Below are positions 13,533 to 16,449 of a DNA stretch of 16,449 nt, piece by piece. The translations under genes were made by a program, and so were the position numbers. The DNA comes from Ruminococcus sp. CAG:563 (lineage in GTDB: Bacteria; Bacillota; Clostridia; Oscillospirales; Acutalibacteraceae). The stretch spans positions 141,127-157,575 of the forward strand of contig FR882075.1 of the NCBI GenBank assembly GCA_000434915.1, read 5' to 3'. The notes below the pieces were generated by a model that made no database searches, was not told the origin of the DNA, and was given only the letters and a program-made list of their open reading frames with translations. Every line of letters starts with the position of its first letter. Within the stretch, counting starts at the first letter, position 1.

Positions 13533-15263
13533 ATGAAATTCTGTGAAAAACTAAACGAATATATTGCCTCGATATCCTGCACGGCTAAGGAGCTTTGTGC
13601 CCTTTCGGGAATTTCCGAAGCAACGCTCAGCCGTTACAGAAGCGGAGAGCGTGTTCCCGAGCTTGGAACCAAAGGCTTTGACGGACTTTGCACCGGAATA
13701 GCCCAAATCGCCGAAAGCAAAGCCCCTAATCTTACATATGAGAAAATCAAGGAGGAATTCTGCTCATGCTCCGACTTTGATTCGACCGACAAAGAGCTTC
13801 TCCGCAAAAACTTCAATACTCTTATTTCTGCGCTTAGTATTAACATAAACCGTATGTGCAGATACATAAACTATGATGTTTCGACCGTTTTCCGCATCAG
13901 AAACGGAACAAGAAACCCGGCCGATTTTGAAGGCTTTTCATCTGCCGTGGCTTCCTTTATTGCCGAAGAAATGAAATCGCCTTCCGAGCTGGCTGTCCTT
14001 GCAGAGCTGCTCGGCTGCAGTACAAATGAAATAACCGACCAGTCTGCGGTATATACAACGGTAAAAAAATGGCTTGTCAAAGAAAAGCAGCAGAAACCCG
14101 ACACCATCGGAGTCTTTTTGAACAGGCTCGATGAATTTAACCTTAACGAATACATCAAGGTCATCAAGTTTGACGAGCTGAAGGTGCCGACGGTTCCGTT
14201 TCAGCTCCCGTCATCAAGAACATACTTCGGCATAGAAGAAATGAAAGAAAGTGAGCTTGATTTTCTTAAAGCGACAGTTCTCTCAAAATCAATGTCGCCG
14301 GTAACAATGTACAGCGATATGCCCTTAAAAGGAATGGCAAAGGACGCGGATTTCTCTAAGAAATGGATGTTCGGCATGGCAATGATGCTGAAAAAGGGTC
14401 TTCACCTCAATCAAATTCACAACATAGATCGCTCTTTTGATGAGATGATGCTCGGCTTGGAAAGCTGGATTCCGATGTATATGACCGGTCAGATCTCACC
14501 CTATTATTTAAAGGGCATACAGAACGGTGTTTTCCACCATTTTCTTAAAGTATCAGGCTCTGCCGCGCTCACGGGCGAAGCTATTGCAGGATACCACAGT
14601 GACGGAAAATATTATCTGACAAAATCAAGAAAAGAAATTGCATACTATGAAAAGCGTGCACAGGAGCTTGTCGCAAACGCTTATCCGCTCATGGAAATAT
14701 ACCGAAGCGATAAAGAAAATGAGCTTAACGCATTTCTGCTCTCCGACTCGGACAAACCCGGCAAGCGCAGAAGCATATTATCAACACTTCCGCTGTACAC
14801 CGCCGACCGTGAGCTGCTGAAACAAATACTTAAACGAAATAAAATTTCCGAAGAGCGGCAAAAGAATATACTTGAATATGTCGAAGCACAGAAGTTGCGA
14901 GTGATCAAAATACTCGAAACAAAAACTCTTGAGGATGAAATTCCGATTGTCACAAAGGACGAGTTTGCCGCTCATCCGCAGGTTTTGGAGCTCTCCGGCA
15001 TATTCTGCGAAACGGACATCACCTATAGCTATGAGGAATACATGTCTCACCTTGCTATGACCGAAGAATTTGCCGCAAGCCATTCAAACTATAAGCTGCT
15101 CAAAGACTCTACCCCTGCTTTCAGAAATTTGCAGATTCTAATTCACGAGGATCAGTGGGTCATGGTTTCAAAAAGCAAGGCACCTGCCATTCATTTTGTA
15201 ATTCGCCATCCGAAGCTAAGAAAGGCAATTGAGAATTTCATTCCGCCCGTGATAGATAAATAA
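13533..15263 (+). CDS. Large protein with two tandem HTH-like units and an uncharacterised C-terminal region
   Basis: A 576-residue protein without signal peptide or membrane segment. The N terminus has a lambda-repressor/XRE-like helix-turn-helix: AKELCALSGISEATLSRYRSGERVP (18-42 region). A second similar unit follows at about 92-145, where MCRYINYDVSTVFRIRNGTRNP lines up with the first (ATLSRYRSGERVP against STVFRIRNGTRNP), suggesting internal duplication. A third, weaker helical unit may lie at 150-184. From about 215 to 390 is a region with striking motifs (MPLKGMAKDADFSKKWMFGMAMMLKKGLH, IHNIDR, LGLESWIPMYMTGQISPYYL, EAIAGYH). The end carries WVMVSKSKAPAIHFVIRHPKLRKAIENF. I recall similar Clostridia proteins listed as regulators or hypothetical, but I know no function. 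It starts after GAGG and is monocistronic. Probable ligand-sensing DNA-binding protein; inference only. Confidence 0.82.
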   Translation: MKFCEKLNEYIASISCTAKELCALSGISEATLSRYRSGERVPELGTKGFDGLCTGIAQIAESKAPNLTYEKIKEEFCSCSDFDSTDKELLRKNFNTLISALSININRMCRYINYDVSTVFRIRNGTRNPADFEGFSSAVASFIAEEMKSPSELAVLAELLGCSTNEITDQSAVYTTVKKWLVKEKQQKPDTIGVFLNRLDEFNLNEYIKVIKFDELKVPTVPFQLPSSRTYFGIEEMKESELDFLKATVLSKSMSPVTMYSDMPLKGMAKDADFSKKWMFGMAMMLKKGLHLNQIHNIDRSFDEMMLGLESWIPMYMTGQISPYYLKGIQNGVFHHFLKVSGSAALTGEAIAGYHSDGKYYLTKSRKEIAYYEKRAQELVANAYPLMEIYRSDKENELNAFLLSDSDKPGKRRSILSTLPLYTADRELLKQILKRNKISEERQKNILEYVEAQKLRVIKILETKTLEDEIPIVTKDEFAAHPQVLELSGIFCETDITYSYEEYMSHLAMTEEFAASHSNYKLLKDSTPAFRNLQILIHEDQWVMVSKSKAPAIHFVIRHPKLRKAIENFIPPVIDK

Positions 15264-15272
15264 TGATCCGAA

Positions 15273-15320
15273 TATAATTTACCCCTCCCACGGTTTATCG
15301 CCGCAGAAGGGGTAATTATA
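15273..15320. terminator. Probable terminator after the double-HTH gene
   Basis: TATAATT-T-ACCCCT (15273-15286) pairs with AGGGGTAATTATA (15308-15320), 13 base pairs with one bulged T, around a 21-base loop that itself can form CGG/CCG. The T-rich stretch after it (CTTTATTCTTGTTATT) is broken up. It lies between convergent genes and may serve both. Confidence 0.55.
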
Positions 15321-15379
15321 CTTTATTCTTGTTATTAAAAGATGTCGCTTTTTTATATTTCTATAAAACCTCTTAATCT

Positions 15380-16174
15380 TTAATAAAGCTTATCAAGAAT
15401 TTCAATTGCATGTGCGATACAGCCGTCGTCATTCGTTCGCGTGACGTACTCGGCAACCGCCAAAGCCTCCTGTGAGCCGTTCCCGGGAACGAAGCCCTTG
15501 GCCGCCGCTTTGAGCATATCAACGTCATTGTAGCCGTCGCCTGCGGCATAGATGTCGCAGGGCTTACAGCCGAGCATTTCCCCGAGCTTCAATAGTCCCT
15601 TGCCCTTGTCTACACCCTTTTTGAGAATTTCTATGTAGTCACCTGTCGTTTTCAGGTAGTTGACCTCTTCATGCCTGTCGAGAAGCCTTTGCACCTCGGC
15701 GGAACAGCCGTGAGCGTAAATCATAACCTTTGTCCAAGGTCTCGGTGCTTGCTCCGGACTGACGATCTCTGTAAAATCAATGCCCATGCTTGTGAAATGA
15801 TGTATGCTGTCCTCGCCTGCATTTATACTGCAAACCTCGTCAAAATTATACGTCTCGACCGCCACGGACGGAAAATTCGAAATAATATTCTTAACCGGGG
15901 CTATCCCCTCATCACCTATCGCATCATTGAAAACAATCTCTTTATTTTTATAATCATACGCCATCGCTCCGTTGCCGAGAAGCACGGGAGCGTTGATATA
16001 TTCCCCGCTGTAAAGGTGAAAGCCCTGGTAAATTCTGCCCGTGCAGACCGTGAATCTGCCGCCCTCAGACATGAAATATTTTATTGCGGAAATAACCTTC
16101 TCAGGAATTTTACCGCTGCTGTCGGCAAGCGTTCCGTCAAAGTCACTCGCAAGCAAAACATTTTTAAATTTCAC
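15380..16174 (-). CDS. Cof-type HAD-superfamily phosphatase (HAD-IIB)
   Basis: A 264-residue cytoplasmic hydrolase with all four HAD motifs: D11/D13 in ASDFDGTLADS, T45 in VCTGR, K190 in GVDKGKGL, and D213/D217 in GDGYND. The middle part (about 85-180) is the C2B-type cap that sets the family length. Cof-type enzymes remove phosphate from sugar phosphates, FMN or pyridoxal phosphate; the actual substrate cannot be read from the sequence. The start codon is GTG (16172-16174, read on the minus strand) with GAGGTGG five to eight bases upstream; no ATG fits the family N terminus. A consensus promoter lies about 30-58 bases upstream. It is single, with no related neighbour. Confidence 0.92.
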   Translation of the reverse strand: MKFKNVLLASDFDGTLADSSGKIPEKVISAIKYFMSEGGRFTVCTGRIYQGFHLYSGEYINAPVLLGNGAMAYDYKNKEIVFNDAIGDEGIAPVKNIISNFPSVAVETYNFDEVCSINAGEDSIHHFTSMGIDFTEIVSPEQAPRPWTKVMIYAHGCSAEVQRLLDRHEEVNYLKTTGDYIEILKKGVDKGKGLLKLGEMLGCKPCDIYAAGDGYNDVDMLKAAAKGFVPGNGSQEALAVAEYVTRTNDDGCIAHAIEILDKLY

Positions 16175-16203
16175 ACTACCACCTCGTTTTCATTTGTCGG
16201 GAT

Positions 16204-16232
16204 ATTATATCATTTTTGTGTCCTTTTATCAA
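16204..16232 (-). promoter_or_regulatory. Promoter of the HAD phosphatase gene
   Basis: On the minus strand TTGATA (complement of 16227-16232), 17 bases, then a perfect TATAAT (complement of 16204-16209) with an upstream TG (TGATATAAT, extended -10). Start near 16197, giving a 22-base leader with the GAGGTGG site. Confidence 0.8.
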
Positions 16233-16243
16233 GTGCCGGCACT
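16232..16243. repeat. 12-bp perfect palindrome beside the HAD gene promoter
   Basis: AGTGCCGGCACT is its own reverse complement, GC-rich in an AT-rich region, and shares one base with the -35 element of the HAD promoter. It could be a regulator site; chance cannot be excluded for so short a palindrome. Confidence 0.4.
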
Positions 16244-16247
16244 CAAC

Positions 16248-16358
16248 ATGATGATCCTCCCGATTCCCGAGGAACACGATAAACCGCTCAAATATCCGCT
16301 TGTTTTCGAGGTTTGCTACGTTATGACTGTCAACGAATCGATGTTCTCCCCTATATAA
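16248..16358 (+). CDS. Possible small ORF or gene remnant (36 residues)
   Basis: ATG ATG begins a frame reading MMILPIPEEHDKPLKYPLVF and ending in VNESMFSPI. Composition and codon choice (CCG, CTC, GAG, AAA) look like the neighbouring real genes, and a strong hairpin starts four bases after the stop. Against it: no ribosome binding site or promoter was found on the plus strand, and the same register is also open on the minus strand without a start codon. It may be the surviving tail of a lost gene, or chance. No family recognised. Confidence 0.25.
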   Translation: MMILPIPEEHDKPLKYPLVFEVCYVMTVNESMFSPI

Positions 16359-16362
16359 CAGT

Positions 16363-16398
16363 AAACGGACTGCTCTGAATCATCAGAACAGTCCGTTT
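16363..16398 (+). terminator. Strong hairpin terminator near the right edge
   Basis: A 16-bp stem, 16363-16378 (AAACGGACTGCTCTGA) with 16383-16398 (TCAGAACAGTCCGTTT), loop ATCA and one mismatch that becomes a G-U pair on the minus strand. The plus side continues TGATTATTTATG, the minus side ACTGTTATA, so either or both directions are possible. It may also end a minus-strand gene entering from the right. Confidence 0.7.
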
Positions 16399-16449
16399 TG
16401 ATTATTTATGCTTTATCTTATTTTCCGTCAATCAGCTGGCTTTACCAGT
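16399..16449. other. Right edge, nothing assignable
   Basis: AT-rich sequence after the hairpin. On the minus strand two frames end in stops here (16432-16434 and 16428-16430), so one could be the last codons of a gene lying beyond the window, but too little is present to choose. Confidence 0.3.

Noticed and set aside
16250..16379. Minus-strand open frame across the right intergenic region
   Set aside because: No ATG or GTG with a ribosome binding site before the HAD promoter region; it is the mirror of the plus-strand short frame.

Overview
The window looks like chromosomal DNA from an anaerobic gut-type Clostridia species (Oscillospiraceae/Ruminococcaceae-like). The grounds are indirect: strong AGGAGG-type ribosome binding sites, moderate GC with AT-rich intergenic regions, a queA-tgt-yajC block, a two-gene asd-dapA block, a uxuA/SDR-type uxuB hexuronate operon and small Clostridia-style regulators. 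No rRNA, tRNA, CRISPR array, insertion sequence or phage gene was seen.

Left arm (1-6209, all minus strand): a tightly packed six-gene carbohydrate operon read right to left. It runs from a two-domain protein (sugar isomerase/epimerase TIM barrel fused to a Gfo/Idh/MocA dehydrogenase), through a second Gfo/Idh/MocA dehydrogenase, mannonate dehydratase (uxuA) and an SDR of the mannonate/fructuronate oxidoreductase type (uxuB), to a family-2 glycosyltransferase and the start of a PfkB sugar kinase of the 2-keto-3-deoxygluconate kinase type, which is cut by the window edge. UxuB, UxuA and KDG kinase form the classical route from fructuronate to KDPG. The dehydrogenase/epimerase genes in front suggest an oxidise-epimerise-reduce or oxidise-eliminate step that prepares an unusual sugar or glycoside. 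The glycosyltransferase is out of place in such an operon.

Middle (6210-10198): a divergent promoter region serves the operon and a plus-strand DUF11-repeat protein that has no signal peptide, a very strong ribosome binding site and a perfect hairpin predicted at the very 5' end of its mRNA. Facing it is the minus-strand queA-tgt-yajC group (queuosine tRNA modification plus a Sec accessory subunit). yajC has its own promoter embedded in a nested inverted repeat.

Right-middle (10199-12711, plus): asd and dapA, the first two committed steps towards diaminopimelate and lysine, separated by an intrinsic terminator placed just before the dapA ribosome binding site. A small conserved-looking 84-residue protein with its own consensus promoter follows.

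Right arm (12729-16449): a minus-strand double zinc-ribbon protein sits divergent to a 576-residue plus-strand protein with two tandem N-terminal HTH-like units and a large C-terminal part of no known function; a perfect 10-bp inverted repeat lies between them. Next comes a minus-strand Cof-type HAD phosphatase (GTG start), then a short plus-strand open frame followed at once by a strong hairpin. The last ~50 bases hold nothing assignable.

The best candidates for undescribed biology are the fused epimerase-dehydrogenase with its operon, and the double-HTH protein with its upstream inverted repeat.
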